Positions 25,542-35,343 of a stretch of 64,000 bases of DNA are shown one piece after another. Position 1 is the first letter of the stretch. Each line of letters begins with the position of its first letter. Location: contig NZ_CANLMZ010000006.1 in assembly GCF_947492645.1 (NCBI RefSeq), positions 62,001 through 126,000 on the forward strand. Reading direction: 5' to 3'. The stretch is from an uncultured Pontibacter sp. (GTDB taxonomy: Bacteria; Bacteroidota; Bacteroidia; Cytophagales; Hymenobacteraceae). The notes below the pieces were generated by a model that saw nothing but the letters and a program-made list of their open reading frames with translations, was not told the DNA's origin and did no database searches. Both the position numbers and the translations under genes were made by a program.

Positions 25542-25566
25542 AAAGGGAGGCCTGCGCCTCCTTTTT
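25542..25566 (+). terminator. Intrinsic terminator on the plus strand
   Basis: AAAGG-G-AGGC and GCCTCCTTT form a stem with one bulge around CTGC, followed by CTTTTTATTTTC. The T-run is on the plus strand only, so it ends a plus-strand transcript coming from the 25.2-25.5 kb region. Confidence 0.7.
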
Positions 25567-25611
25567 ATTTTCTTTTGGTTGTTATGCTACCTGGGCTCTA
25601 AAGCCAGACCT

Positions 25612-27114
25612 TCAGTCAAAAACCAGCACTTTGTCTTTGTGTTTGCCGCGCATGTAGCCTCGTATAATCTGCTGAATATCTTTGTTATCGTTATAGCGTG
25701 TTATCGCTCCCTTAAAATCATCCAGCGACGAGGCAGAGAAGGTGTCGTCAACAAAGCCAAAGCCCATGTAAGTGCCGTGCTCTACCACTACTACGGATTT
25801 TTCACCTGGCTCACGGCCTTTCCCGATAATCACGAAGCTGTTATGCTCATAAGTGAAGGACTCGAGGGCGGCATCTACGCGTTGATTGTATTCTTCCGGA
25901 TCCTCTTTTCCAAGGCAGGCGCCTTTGCATTGGTGCACCTGGTAATCAAAGCAAGCGCCGTTTGTTTTGTACAGGTCGCAGAGCTTTTGGCAAAGGTTAA
26001 ATTTGGCCACCTTATGAAACAAAAAGCCTTTGGCTTTGTAGTGGTTTGAGAGCGCAATAATGGGTGTCATGCTCACGTTGTCGGCTTTGTTTACACTTCC
26101 GAAGGTTAGCCTTTTGTAACCGTTGTCGTCGGTGTAGGTAAAAATGCCGGTGTTAAACACGCTGCGGCGCTGCTGGCGGTTATACTGCGGTTTCATGCGC
26201 TTTATCTCCGCCGACTCAAACAACAAAGCCACTAGTTCATTGCCCATCATCTCAAAAGTAATGTCGGCTATGCTGTTCTTAAAGTCCAGGGACTTGCGGC
26301 TTTTGTAATCGATGTTAAAGTGCTGGATAATCCGCTTTTTTATGTTGATGCTTTTCCCAACATAAATCACCTCGCCTTTCTCGTTATAAAAATAGTAAAC
26401 ACCAGGCACCATGGGCAAGGCATCTATCTGCTCCCTTGAAATGTTGGGAGGCAGCAGCGATGTTTTTATTTCCTGTTTGATGGCTTGCGAAGGCTCTGCA
26501 GCCATGTGCATATTGCCATCCACTACAGGGCGGTTTATTTTAATCAGCTTATCAAACAGCTTGGCTGTGGCTTCTGCGTCGCCAATGGCGCGGTGGCGCT
26601 GGCTGAGCGGGATATCTATACTTTTGCAAAGCTTACCTAAACTGTAAGAGGGCAAACCCGGAATAAGCTTTCGGGTGAGGCGAACGGTGCAGAGGGTTTT
26701 GCGCTGAAAAGTATAACCTAAGTCGGCAAACTCCTTTTTAATAAAAGAGTAATCGAAGCGCACGTTGTGGGCCACAAATATTTTTCCGTCTGTAAACTCA
26801 ACAATTTCCTTGGCAACTTCATAAAACTTCGGCGCATCCTTTACCATTTCGTCGGTAATGCCGGTTAGCTGCGAAATAAAGTATGGGATCGGGCGCTGTG
26901 GATTTATGAGAGTGCTGTATTTATCAACAACCTGGTGTCCGTCGTGTATAAATATGGCAATCTCAGTTATTCTGTCTTGAGCAGGCTGTCCGCCTGTGGT
27001 CTCAATATCTATTATAGCGTACAAATGGTTGGGAGTTAAGTCCGTTACTTCCTGCGCATCTGCAAGTGCAGGAAGCTCTTCTCCTAAACCAATTTTTTTA
27101 GTATTCCGTTTCAA
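25612..27114 (-). CDS. Exonuclease (DnaQ-like DEDDh) fused to a GIY-YIG nuclease domain
   Basis: 500 residues. Residues 30-195 form a DnaQ-type 3'-5' exonuclease: DIETTGG with D36 and E38, HNVRFDYSF with D121, and HRAIGDAEAT supplying the H and last D of DEDDh. Residues 235-320 are a UvrC-N-like GIY-YIG domain (GVYYFYNEKGEVIYVGKS). A Cys-rich segment follows near 370-400 (CDLYKTNGACFDYQVHQCKGAC), also UvrC/Cho-like. The fusion suggests incision plus end-trimming in DNA repair. The start ATG 27114 gives a 30-residue lead before the exonuclease; a later start is possible. Confidence 0.9.
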   Translation of the reverse strand: MKRNTKKIGLGEELPALADAQEVTDLTPNHLYAIIDIETTGGQPAQDRITEIAIFIHDGHQVVDKYSTLINPQRPIPYFISQLTGITDEMVKDAPKFYEVAKEIVEFTDGKIFVAHNVRFDYSFIKKEFADLGYTFQRKTLCTVRLTRKLIPGLPSYSLGKLCKSIDIPLSQRHRAIGDAEATAKLFDKLIKINRPVVDGNMHMAAEPSQAIKQEIKTSLLPPNISREQIDALPMVPGVYYFYNEKGEVIYVGKSINIKKRIIQHFNIDYKSRKSLDFKNSIADITFEMMGNELVALLFESAEIKRMKPQYNRQQRRSVFNTGIFTYTDDNGYKRLTFGSVNKADNVSMTPIIALSNHYKAKGFLFHKVAKFNLCQKLCDLYKTNGACFDYQVHQCKGACLGKEDPEEYNQRVDAALESFTYEHNSFVIIGKGREPGEKSVVVVEHGTYMGFGFVDDTFSASSLDDFKGAITRYNDNKDIQQIIRGYMRGKHKDKVLVFD

Positions 27115-27154
27115 ATTAACCGCAACTTAGCTTTTGAGCGAATAAGGTTAGCAT

Positions 27155-28291
27155 TTAGTCTTCTTTCTTGCGTTTGCCCCTCGCAATTCCATTCCACATT
27201 TCCTGAAACCAATTGCTGACTCGGCCCCGCTTTTTGGTGTTAACTGTGTCGATGTCGGCAAGCAGAAAACCAAAAGGCGTTAATGGCGGGTACACGTCAA
27301 AAACTACTTTAAGCATGGCTATAAGGGGTATAGACAGAATCATGCCGGCTGCGCCCCAAATTTCACCGCCAATTAATAAGGCCACAATGGCAGCAAACGG
27401 GTTTATACTTACCTTAGATCCTACTACAAATGGCGTGATGAAATTGCCTTCCAGGAACTGTACAAACATGAAAACTGCAATCACAAGTACGGCATCTATC
27501 AGATGGCCCGTAGTGGCAAGCGTGAGTAGGGCAGGTAGCAGCGCACCAATAAGTATACCGATGTATGGTATGATAGTAAGGATAGAGGCAAACACACCGA
27601 AGAAGATCGCATACTTTACGCCAAGCAGCATTAACCCGGCAGAATTTAGCAGCGCCACTATAAAAATCACAATCATTAAACCTGAAATGTAGCTCTGCAC
27701 CACCTGTTGTATGTTCATTACTGTTTGCGTCAGGCTGCTGCGGCGGTCTTTAGATACAAACTTAAACAGGAACTGCTCCAGGTGGTCGCGGTAGTATAAA
27801 AAGCAGAACACAAAAATTGGTACCACCACAAGCATCGATAAGGCACCTGTTGTCATGGATATGGTGCTGCCCAGAAAAGTGGTTGTAATATCCTGCAAGC
27901 TACCAATGGCGTTTTTAACCAGATCGGCTCTGTTAGAGGGCTCTATGCCAAATTTGCTGTAAAGGAAAGTCTGCACTTTATCCACCAGCGTACCAATGTT
28001 TTCGCCAATAGTATCCAGCTCAGAAGTAAGGCTCACCAACTGCATGGACAGGAACCACACCACGCCACCGAGCACAATTACCACCAGCACAATACAGAAA
28101 AGTATAGCCAATGGCCGCGGAATGCGCAGCCGTTCCATGTCTTTGGTTAGGGGCAGCAGTAGCAAAGCAAAAAGCAAAGCAAAAGCCAGGGGCACAAGCA
28201 CCGACTTAAACGATTGAAGCAATCCTATCAAAAGCACAACGCCCAGCAGGATAAGTATAAATTTCAGGTAGTTAGGTAGTTTTATCTCCAT
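27155..28291 (-). CDS. AI-2E/PerM family transporter-like membrane protein
   Basis: 378 residues. Hydrophobic helices at the N-terminus (FILILLGVVLLIGLL, then LVPLAFALLFALLLLPLT) and several in the C-terminal half (IFGVFASILTIIPYIG, GALLPALLTLA, AIVALLIGGEIWGAAGMIL) match the eight-helix AI-2E family. The diagnostic PYIG and GGxIxGxxGMxLxxP patterns are present. Members export diverse small molecules or act as Na+/H+ antiporters; the substrate here is unknown. A basic C-terminal tail ends the protein. The exonuclease gene lies 40 bp downstream on the same strand. Confidence 0.9.
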   Translation of the reverse strand: MEIKLPNYLKFILILLGVVLLIGLLQSFKSVLVPLAFALLFALLLLPLTKDMERLRIPRPLAILFCIVLVVIVLGGVVWFLSMQLVSLTSELDTIGENIGTLVDKVQTFLYSKFGIEPSNRADLVKNAIGSLQDITTTFLGSTISMTTGALSMLVVVPIFVFCFLYYRDHLEQFLFKFVSKDRRSSLTQTVMNIQQVVQSYISGLMIVIFIVALLNSAGLMLLGVKYAIFFGVFASILTIIPYIGILIGALLPALLTLATTGHLIDAVLVIAVFMFVQFLEGNFITPFVVGSKVSINPFAAIVALLIGGEIWGAAGMILSIPLIAMLKVVFDVYPPLTPFGFLLADIDTVNTKKRGRVSNWFQEMWNGIARGKRKKED

Positions 28292-28634
28292 AGAAGGCTA
28301 AGCCACAAGAAGTATGCGTGCATCAGGCATTAAAGTAACTAAATGTTAAGCTTAAATTATAGAAGTTTTTATATATTAATTTGCTAAATTTAATAGCTAA
28401 AGTATAAGCCAAATATCTTGATTTTCATGAACCAGAGCCTTAATTTTATGGTTCTATACTAATGCAATGGCTATGAAAGCCATAAAGCTAATTTTTAATT
28501 GCTAATTATATTAGCTAAATTTTTAGTTATTTGCATTTTGTTCTGGTGCCGGAACTAATTGTTGCACCGGGGCGCTTTTATTTTTCTATATTTCCGATTG
28601 GGTTTACCTAAACAACTACACTTACGCTTACAGA
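28292..28634. other. 343-bp AT-rich spacer, divergent promoter region for parE
   Basis: Very AT-rich, with recurring TTAGCTAAATTT-like strings. A weak Bacteroidota-type promoter for parE could be TTGC at 28562 plus TATATTTC at 28587-28594, leaving a leader of about 35 nt. No ORF or RNA gene recognised. Confidence 0.4.
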
Positions 28635-30497
28635 ATGGCAGAGTTAGAGCATAATTACAACGAAGACAGCATTCGCTCGCTGGAGCCGCGCGAGCACATC
28701 AGGTTACGCCCTGGTATGTACATCGGCAAGCTTGGAGATGGATCTTCGGCTGATGATGGTATTTATATTTTGGTGAAAGAGGTGATTGATAACTCCATTG
28801 ACGAACACGTGATGGGTTTCGGTAAAACAATCGACATCAAAATCTCTGACCACAAAGTACAGGTGCGCGATTACGGGCGCGGAATTCCGCTTGGCAAAGT
28901 GATTGACTGTGTTAGCAAAATCAATACAGGCGGTAAGTACGACAGCAAGGCTTTCCAGAAGTCGGTTGGTTTGAACGGGGTGGGTACCAAGGCGGTGAAT
29001 GCCCTTTCCAGTTATTTCCGCATCCAGTCTGTGCGCGACGGAAAAGTTAAGGCGGCCGAGTTTGAGCGCGGCGTTTTAACGGAAGATCTTGAAATCCAGG
29101 ATTCATCGCAGCGCAATGGTACGCTTACCGTTTTCACACCGGACGATACTATTTTCAAAAACTACCAGTACAACCCGGAATACCTGGAAAACCAGATCTG
29201 GAACTATGTATACCTGAATGCTGGCTTAACTATAAACTTCAACGGTAAAAAGTATTATTCCGAAAATGGTCTTCTGGACCTGCTGCGCAATAAATCCGAT
29301 GAAGAAAGCATGCGTTACCCGATCATCCACCTGAAAGGGCCGGATATTGAAATGGCGCTGTCGCATGGCAACGACTATGGCGAAGAGTATTACAGTTTCG
29401 TGAACGGCCAGTACACTACAATGGGTGGTACGCACCTGGCGGCTTTCAGAACGGCTATAGTTAAGACTATCCGGGAGGTTTATAAAAAGGATTACGATGC
29501 CGCTGATATTCGCGCTTCTATTATAGGCGCTATTTCGCTGCGTGTGCAGGAGCCGGTGTTTGAGTCGCAGACGAAGACAAAGCTAGGCTCTATTGATATG
29601 GGGCCTGATGGCCCGACGGTTAACGCCTACATTAACGACTTCATAAAAGAGCACCTGGATAACTATTTAAGAAAGAATAGTGAAACATTTGAGGCCCTGA
29701 AGAAGCGAATTGAGCAGAGTGAGCGTGAGCGTAAAGACATGGCTGGGGTTAAAAAGCTTGCCAACCAACGCGCTAAAAAAGCAAACCTGCACAACCGCAA
29801 ACTGCGCGATTGCCGCCTTCACTTCAACGAAGACAAGCATGAGAATGCGCTTCTTTCCACACTCTTCATTACCGAGGGTGACTCTGCCAGTGGTTCTATC
29901 ACAAAATCACGGAATGTGGATACAGAGGCCGTTTTCAGTTTAAGAGGTAAGCCCCTTAACTGCTATGGCCTGAAAAAGAAAGTAGTTTACGAGAACGAAG
30001 AGTTTAACCTGCTGCAACACGCCCTTAACATTGAAGAAGGCTTGGAGAACCTGCGCTACAACCGCGTTGTAATCGCTACGGATGCCGACGTGGACGGTAT
30101 GCACATCCGTCTGCTGCTGCTCACGTTCTTCCTGCAATTCTTTCCGGATCTGGTTCGTAACGGGCACGTGTTTATACTTGAGACACCGCTTTTCCGGGTG
30201 CGCAATAAAAAGGAAACGATCTATTGCTACAACGAAACAGAGAAGCAGGTGGCAATTCAGAAACTGGGCAAACGTCCTGAGATCACTCGATTCAAGGGTT
30301 TGGGAGAGATTTCGCCGGATGAGTTTGGCAAGTTTATCGGCGATAACATTAAGCTGAAGCCGGTGATCCTGCAGAAAGATACCACGATACAGAAGATACT
30401 GAGCTACTACATGGGCAAGAACACGCCGGAGCGCCAGAACTTCATTATCGATAATTTGAAGATTGAGAAAGACATAGTTGAAGAGATTTATGCATAA
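28635..30497 (+). CDS. parE: DNA topoisomerase IV subunit B (ParE)
   Basis: 620 residues. GHKL ATPase motifs: EVIDNSIDE, the DYGRGIP G1 box and [20 protein letters not shown] region: the catalytic Glu in TEGDSASG and [10 protein letters not shown] short C-terminal segment ([14 protein letters not shown]) ends the subunit. Length and the overlapping partner gene favour topoisomerase IV over gyrase. With ParC it decatenates daughter chromosomes. The ParC start overlaps its last codons by 8 bp. Confidence 0.94.
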   Translation: MAELEHNYNEDSIRSLEPREHIRLRPGMYIGKLGDGSSADDGIYILVKEVIDNSIDEHVMGFGKTIDIKISDHKVQVRDYGRGIPLGKVIDCVSKINTGGKYDSKAFQKSVGLNGVGTKAVNALSSYFRIQSVRDGKVKAAEFERGVLTEDLEIQDSSQRNGTLTVFTPDDTIFKNYQYNPEYLENQIWNYVYLNAGLTINFNGKKYYSENGLLDLLRNKSDEESMRYPIIHLKGPDIEMALSHGNDYGEEYYSFVNGQYTTMGGTHLAAFRTAIVKTIREVYKKDYDAADIRASIIGAISLRVQEPVFESQTKTKLGSIDMGPDGPTVNAYINDFIKEHLDNYLRKNSETFEALKKRIEQSERERKDMAGVKKLANQRAKKANLHNRKLRDCRLHFNEDKHENALLSTLFITEGDSASGSITKSRNVDTEAVFSLRGKPLNCYGLKKKVVYENEEFNLLQHALNIEEGLENLRYNRVVIATDADVDGMHIRLLLLTFFLQFFPDLVRNGHVFILETPLFRVRNKKETIYCYNETEKQVAIQKLGKRPEITRFKGLGEISPDEFGKFIGDNIKLKPVILQKDTTIQKILSYYMGKNTPERQNFIIDNLKIEKDIVEEIYA

Positions 30498-33246
30498 CGA
30501 CGATATAAACGAAGAATTGCACCAACAGGAGGGAGAAGAACTGGAAGTAGCGTTTACAGATGGCGAAGAAGAAGTAATCCATAATGTAACTCCTGTAGCC
30601 GGCCTTTATGAAAATTGGTTCTTAGATTATGCTTCCTATGTAATTCTGGAGCGTGCGGTACCAGCTATCGAAGATGGTCTAAAGCCGGTGCAGCGCCGTA
30701 TCCTGCACGCGATGCGGGAGATGGACGACGGTCGCTTTAACAAGGTGGCTAACGTGATAGGTCAGACAATGCAGTATCACCCGCACGGTGATGCGTCTAT
30801 CGGTGACGCTATGGTGAACCTCGGCCAGAAAGATCTTTTGATAGAAACCCAGGGTAACTGGGGTGATGTGCGTACAGGCGACAGCGCTGCTGCACCACGT
30901 TATATTGAGGCACGACTTTCCAAGTTTGCTTTGGATGTGGTGTTTAACCCCCAGACTACGCAATGGCAGCTAAGCTATGATGGCCGCAAAAATGAGCCGG
31001 TAACATTGCCGGTTAAGTTTCCGCTGTTGTTGGCTCAGGGCGTGGAAGGTATAGCGGTGGGCTTATCTACCAAAATAATGCCGCACAACTTTAAAGAGCT
31101 GATCAAAGGCTCTATTGATGTGTTAAAGGGCCGTAGCACCACGCTTTTACCAGACTTTCCTAACGGAGGCCAGGTTGATATTACAAATTACAATAATGGT
31201 ATGCGCGGTGGCAAAATACGCGTGCGTGCTACCATAGAGAAGGTAGATAAGACCATGCTCATCATCCGTGATGTGCCATATGGTGTTACTACTACCGGCC
31301 TGATGGAATCGATTGTGAAGGCAAGCGAGAACAACAAGATCAAGATCAAAAAAGTGATTGATAATACGGCCGCCAATGTAGAGATACAAGTACAACTGCC
31401 GCCAGGTGTTTCTCCGGATCTTACAATGGATGCCTTGTACGCTTTCACAGATTGCGAAGTATCCATTTCTCCGAATACCTGCGTTATTATCGATGATAAG
31501 CCGCACTTTATGAGTGTGGATGAGCTGCTACGCATATCAACTTTCAAAACAGTTGACCTGCTGAAGCGTGAGCTGGAGATCCGCAAGGGCGAGCTGGAAG
31601 ATAAGTGGCACTATTCTTCGCTGGAGAAAATTTTTATCGAGAATCGCATTTACCGTGATATAGAAGAGTGCGAAACCTGGGAGGCTGTTCTCAATGCTAT
31701 CGATAAAGGCCTGGATCCATTCAAGTCGTTGTTGCGCCGCGAAGTTACAGAAGATGATATCATTCGCCTGACTGAGATAAAGATCAAGCGTATTTCTAAG
31801 TTTGACTCTTTCAAGGCCGATGAATACATTAAAAAGCTGGAAGAGGAAATGGCTGAGGTAGATGACCACCTGGCTAACTTAATCCGCTACGCCATTGCTT
31901 ACTTTGAAGGGCTGCTGAAGAAGTATGGCCAGGGCCGCGATCGCAAAACACAAGTCAAAACCTTTGATGTGATTACAGCGCAGAAAGTGGCCATTGCAAA
32001 CCAGAAGCTGTACATGAACGCTAAGGACGGCTTTATCGGTACCAGCTTGCGCAAAGACGAATTCGTGTGCGACTGCTCTGATATGGACGATATAATCGTG
32101 TTCCGTAAAGATGGCAAGTTTACAGTAACCAAAGTTTCAGATAAAACATTTGTTGGTAAGGACATTATTATGGCCGGCGTTTACAATAAAAACGACGAGC
32201 ACATGGTGTACAACATGATCTATGTGGACGGTAAGACAGGCGTATCGTTTGCAAAGCGATTTGCTGTAAAATCCATTACCAGAGATAAGGAGTATGACCT
32301 GACCAAAGGCAGCAAAGGCTCTAAAGTACATTACCTGACTGCCAACCCGAACTCAGAGTCGGAAGTGGTAAGTATAACTTTGGCTCCACAGTCTACTGCG
32401 CGCATCAAGCAATTCGACTACGACTTTGCGGATCTGATGATCAAGGGCAAAGGCTCTAACGGTAATATTGTTACGAAATACCCGATCAAGAAAGTTGTGC
32501 AGAAGAGTCTTGGCGATTCTACTTTGGGTGGCCGTGAGATTTACTATGACGAGGTGATCGGTAGGCTGAACACGGAAGGCCGCGGCCGCTACTTGGGGTC
32601 TTTCAATACAGAAGATACTATACTTGTTATTTACGAGGATGGTACTTACGAGCAGACAACATTTGACCTGACCAACCATTACACCGTTGAGAAGATTAAA
32701 GTGCTGCAGAAGTTTGAACCGGAACTGGTAGTGTCTGCAATTTATTACGAGGGAGATAATAAAACGTATTATGTAAAGCGTTTCAAGATAGAAACCTCTA
32801 CTGTAGGCAAGAAATTTACCTTTATCTCTGAGAGCAAAAACTCGAGGCTGGAGGCCGTTTCCACGCATTCGCAGCCGTTGGCAACCATCAAGTTTAAGCT
32901 AAGCCTGCGAGGCGAAAAAGCATCTGAAAAGCTGCTGCTAAGCGACTTTATTGATGTGAAAGGCTGGAAGGCAATGGGTAATAAACTGAACTACTTTAAG
33001 ATATACGATGTAGATGTACCTAAAATGGATGCTGTAGAGCAGCCGCAGGACGAGAAGGGCAAAGCCAAAAAAGCCGCTCCCAAGAAAGCGCCTGTAACGC
33101 TACCATCCGAATTAAAAGAGCTGGCAGAGGAGGCCGCCAAGATTAGTGGCACCCAACTCTCCGAAGTTGAAACCGTAGAAGAAGACAAGCATGATGGCGA
33201 CGGACTTAAAGCTTTAAAAGAGAAAAAGCAGCTGGATCTCTTCTGA
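30490..33246 (+). CDS. parC: DNA topoisomerase IV subunit A (ParC)
   Basis: 918 residues from ATG 30490 (the frame is open from a TTG at 30478, inside parE). The quinolone-resistance-determining region is [15 protein letters not shown]. The DNA-cleaving tyrosine is Y138 in [12 protein letters not shown] long coiled-coil and C-gate region follow, then a beta-propeller-like C-terminal half. The final 75 residues are low complexity, Lys/Ala then acidic, which is a common tail of Bacteroidota ParC. Co-transcribed and probably translationally coupled with parE. Confidence 0.94.
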   Translation: MHNDDINEELHQQEGEELEVAFTDGEEEVIHNVTPVAGLYENWFLDYASYVILERAVPAIEDGLKPVQRRILHAMREMDDGRFNKVANVIGQTMQYHPHGDASIGDAMVNLGQKDLLIETQGNWGDVRTGDSAAAPRYIEARLSKFALDVVFNPQTTQWQLSYDGRKNEPVTLPVKFPLLLAQGVEGIAVGLSTKIMPHNFKELIKGSIDVLKGRSTTLLPDFPNGGQVDITNYNNGMRGGKIRVRATIEKVDKTMLIIRDVPYGVTTTGLMESIVKASENNKIKIKKVIDNTAANVEIQVQLPPGVSPDLTMDALYAFTDCEVSISPNTCVIIDDKPHFMSVDELLRISTFKTVDLLKRELEIRKGELEDKWHYSSLEKIFIENRIYRDIEECETWEAVLNAIDKGLDPFKSLLRREVTEDDIIRLTEIKIKRISKFDSFKADEYIKKLEEEMAEVDDHLANLIRYAIAYFEGLLKKYGQGRDRKTQVKTFDVITAQKVAIANQKLYMNAKDGFIGTSLRKDEFVCDCSDMDDIIVFRKDGKFTVTKVSDKTFVGKDIIMAGVYNKNDEHMVYNMIYVDGKTGVSFAKRFAVKSITRDKEYDLTKGSKGSKVHYLTANPNSESEVVSITLAPQSTARIKQFDYDFADLMIKGKGSNGNIVTKYPIKKVVQKSLGDSTLGGREIYYDEVIGRLNTEGRGRYLGSFNTEDTILVIYEDGTYEQTTFDLTNHYTVEKIKVLQKFEPELVVSAIYYEGDNKTYYVKRFKIETSTVGKKFTFISESKNSRLEAVSTHSQPLATIKFKLSLRGEKASEKLLLSDFIDVKGWKAMGNKLNYFKIYDVDVPKMDAVEQPQDEKGKAKKAAPKKAPVTLPSELKELAEEAAKISGTQLSEVETVEEDKHDGDGLKALKEKKQLDLF

Positions 33247-33307
33247 TCCGGCTAACTTTACTCTTGCAGAAGTCTTTGATATTCCTTAGCTTGTAGTGTG
33301 TAGAAAT

Positions 33308-34093
33308 ATGAGAAGACTTTTAAAAGCATTTCCGGTTATATTCTTTCTCTTTTGCTCCGCGTTTGCCACCATGGCAGATGATGGCGCATCAGGGAATGAC
33401 AAGCTATTGCAGCAGGCTGAGCAATTGCTTGTTAATTATAAGGATAGCGAGGCACTCGTAGTCTTTGAAAAAATCTTAGAGGAGTCTGAAGATAATTATG
33501 TGGCCCTTTGTAAAGCCAGTTACCTGCATTGCCGCATAGGCGACAGGTATACCGACGAAACAAAAAAGCTGCAACATATCTCCAAAGCAAGAGAGTATGC
33601 CAACAGAGCTTATGCTTTAAATCCGTCCGATTCAGAGTCAAATTACGTGATGGCGCTGTCATTGGGTAGTCAGGCATTGGTTTCTGGTCCAAAAGAACGG
33701 CTGTCAAGTATAAACCAGATGAAAACTTTTGTGGACGCTGCTTTAGCTGCCAATGTGGAACACGCGGGAGCATGGCACATATTGGGGCGCTGGTATTTTA
33801 AGATGGCCAATCTTAATTTTGCCGAAAAAATGGCCTCTAAGTTTTTGTTTGGAGGTGTTTGTGGTGTTGCGTCTAATAAAGATGCCGCTGATGCGATAGA
33901 GCGGGCCATAACCTACAATCCAAAAAACATCAGATATTATTACGATCTGGCTCTTATTTATAGTGAGATGAAGGAAAAAGAAGCTTGTATGAATACGCTG
34001 ACGAAAGCTCTTACGCTTACCTTGTACACCAAGGAAGAGTTAGAGTTAAGCAGGCGCTGCAAGATCATGCTGCAAGAGAAAAAGAATACATAA
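33308..34093 (+). CDS. Periplasmic TPR-repeat protein
   Basis: 261 residues from ATG 33308, which gives a clean signal peptide (MRRLLKAFPVIFFLFCSAFA, cleavage near residue 20); the open frame begins at a GTG at 33296. The mature part consists of TPR-like helices, for example the repeats around LLVNYKDSEALVVFEKILEE and the segment from AREYANRAYALNPSDSESNY. It resembles the RMD1-like TPR group in Bacteroidota. Role unknown, probably scaffold or envelope protein binding. It follows parC by about 60 bp on the same strand. Confidence 0.8.
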   Translation: MRRLLKAFPVIFFLFCSAFATMADDGASGNDKLLQQAEQLLVNYKDSEALVVFEKILEESEDNYVALCKASYLHCRIGDRYTDETKKLQHISKAREYANRAYALNPSDSESNYVMALSLGSQALVSGPKERLSSINQMKTFVDAALAANVEHAGAWHILGRWYFKMANLNFAEKMASKFLFGGVCGVASNKDAADAIERAITYNPKNIRYYYDLALIYSEMKEKEACMNTLTKALTLTLYTKEELELSRRCKIMLQEKKNT

Positions 34094-34111
34094 ACATATT
34101 CAGAATGTCTT

Positions 34112-34148
34112 CAGAAAGCCTGCTTCCGAATAGGAGGTAGGCTTTCTG
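34112..34148 (+). terminator. Intrinsic terminator-like hairpin
   Basis: A 10-bp perfect stem CAGAAAGCCT and its complement with a 17-nt loop, 19 bp after the TPR gene stop. The T-tract is weak (CTTTATAC). Confidence 0.55.
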
Positions 34149-34245
34149 CTTTATACAGCGTGGATAAGTAACATAGTATTATTCTATTTAGGTAATTTGT
34201 TTTAATTTAGCGCACTTAAGGGCCTTAGGCCGTCTTAATTAAAAT

Positions 34246-35331
34246 ATGCCAGTAAAGGGACAGCTATATTTTTGGGGATTAGTGCTGGTGATGTCTTTAA
34301 GCGGATGTGTTGGCGAGAAGGATGCGCAGGAGCGCATGGTGGACCTGACTGACGTGAAAGATGATCCGGAGGCCCAACTCAAGAACCTGGACGCTGCAAT
34401 AGATCAATCAAAGCGTGACGGCAGCTTGTATGCACGGCGTGCCATCGTTTTGCTTCGTAAAGGCGATCTGGAAAGGGCGCTGAAAGATGCAGAAGATGCT
34501 GTACGGCTTACCAAGAACGAACCATCAGCCTTGTTTGTGAAAGCCCAGGTGCTAAGAGCTTTAAACCGGCAGGAAGAAGCATTGCCATTAGCCTTACAGG
34601 CTGAACGCAACTCCTACCAGAGCAGTTCTTTATATGTTTTACTCGGCGAGTTATACTTGCAACGGAAAGATTACAAGCAAGCTAAGCTATACTTGGATAA
34701 AGCGCAGGAGTTATCACCTACAGATGCTTATGCATATTATTACAAAGGGCGTGTGCAGGAGGTAACCGGAGATACGGCAAGGGCAATGCGGAATTATAAG
34801 ATGGCGCTGGAACAGCTACCCGACTTTATGCAGCCGCACCGCGAACTAACCGGATTGCTCATAGCCCGGAAAGAGTATGAAACGGCAAAGCCATACTTAA
34901 AAACGGTAGAGAAGCTGGATAAGAAAGACGGAAAGCTTTGGTATTATAAAGGTTTGCTTTACCAGGCAACGCAAAAGCAGGATAGTGCTTTACTTAGTTT
35001 TAATAAAGCGGTGGCACTAAGTGATACGCTATACGGCGCTCATTACAGGTTAGGAATGGCCACCTATGCGCAGGGTAACACCGAAGAAGCTTTGGCACAT
35101 CTTGAGAAGGTATACGATAAGTATAAACGCGAACCAAAGTACTTAAGCACCTTAGCAGGTGCCTACGAGCGTACCGGTCAAAACATAAAAGCGCTGTCTA
35201 CCTACCAGCGTTTAGTGGAGGTAGAGCCACGCTATACTTATGGCTATCAGGCAATTAGCCGCCTGAAGTATAAATTAACGAAACCAGTACCCGATAGTAC
35301 AACTGTGCGTCGGGCAACAATAGAACAATAG
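34246..35331 (+). CDS. TPR-repeat lipoprotein
   Basis: 361 residues. Signal with lipobox SLSGC (Cys at about 21), then at least seven TPR units, e.g. LYARRAIVLLRKGDLERALKD, LYVLLGELYLQRKDYKQAK and AYERTGQNIKALSTYQRLVE. Anchored in the envelope facing the periplasm, likely as a protein-interaction scaffold; no partner can be named. It lies 12 bp ahead of thrS on the same strand, so it may be co-transcribed with the translation genes. Alternatively thrS has its own promoter inside this gene. Confidence 0.85.
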   Translation: MPVKGQLYFWGLVLVMSLSGCVGEKDAQERMVDLTDVKDDPEAQLKNLDAAIDQSKRDGSLYARRAIVLLRKGDLERALKDAEDAVRLTKNEPSALFVKAQVLRALNRQEEALPLALQAERNSYQSSSLYVLLGELYLQRKDYKQAKLYLDKAQELSPTDAYAYYYKGRVQEVTGDTARAMRNYKMALEQLPDFMQPHRELTGLLIARKEYETAKPYLKTVEKLDKKDGKLWYYKGLLYQATQKQDSALLSFNKAVALSDTLYGAHYRLGMATYAQGNTEEALAHLEKVYDKYKREPKYLSTLAGAYERTGQNIKALSTYQRLVEVEPRYTYGYQAISRLKYKLTKPVPDSTTVRRATIEQ

Positions 35332-35343
35332 ATTTTAGGATAC

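Noticed and set aside
28435..28560. Possible riboswitch or RNA upstream of parE
   Set aside because: Only a 6-bp dyad (ATGGCT/AGCCAT) and AT-rich repeats; too little for a structured RNA.
30478..30489. TTG start for parC
   Set aside because: ATG at 30490 is available 12 bp later and gives the standard overlap with parE.
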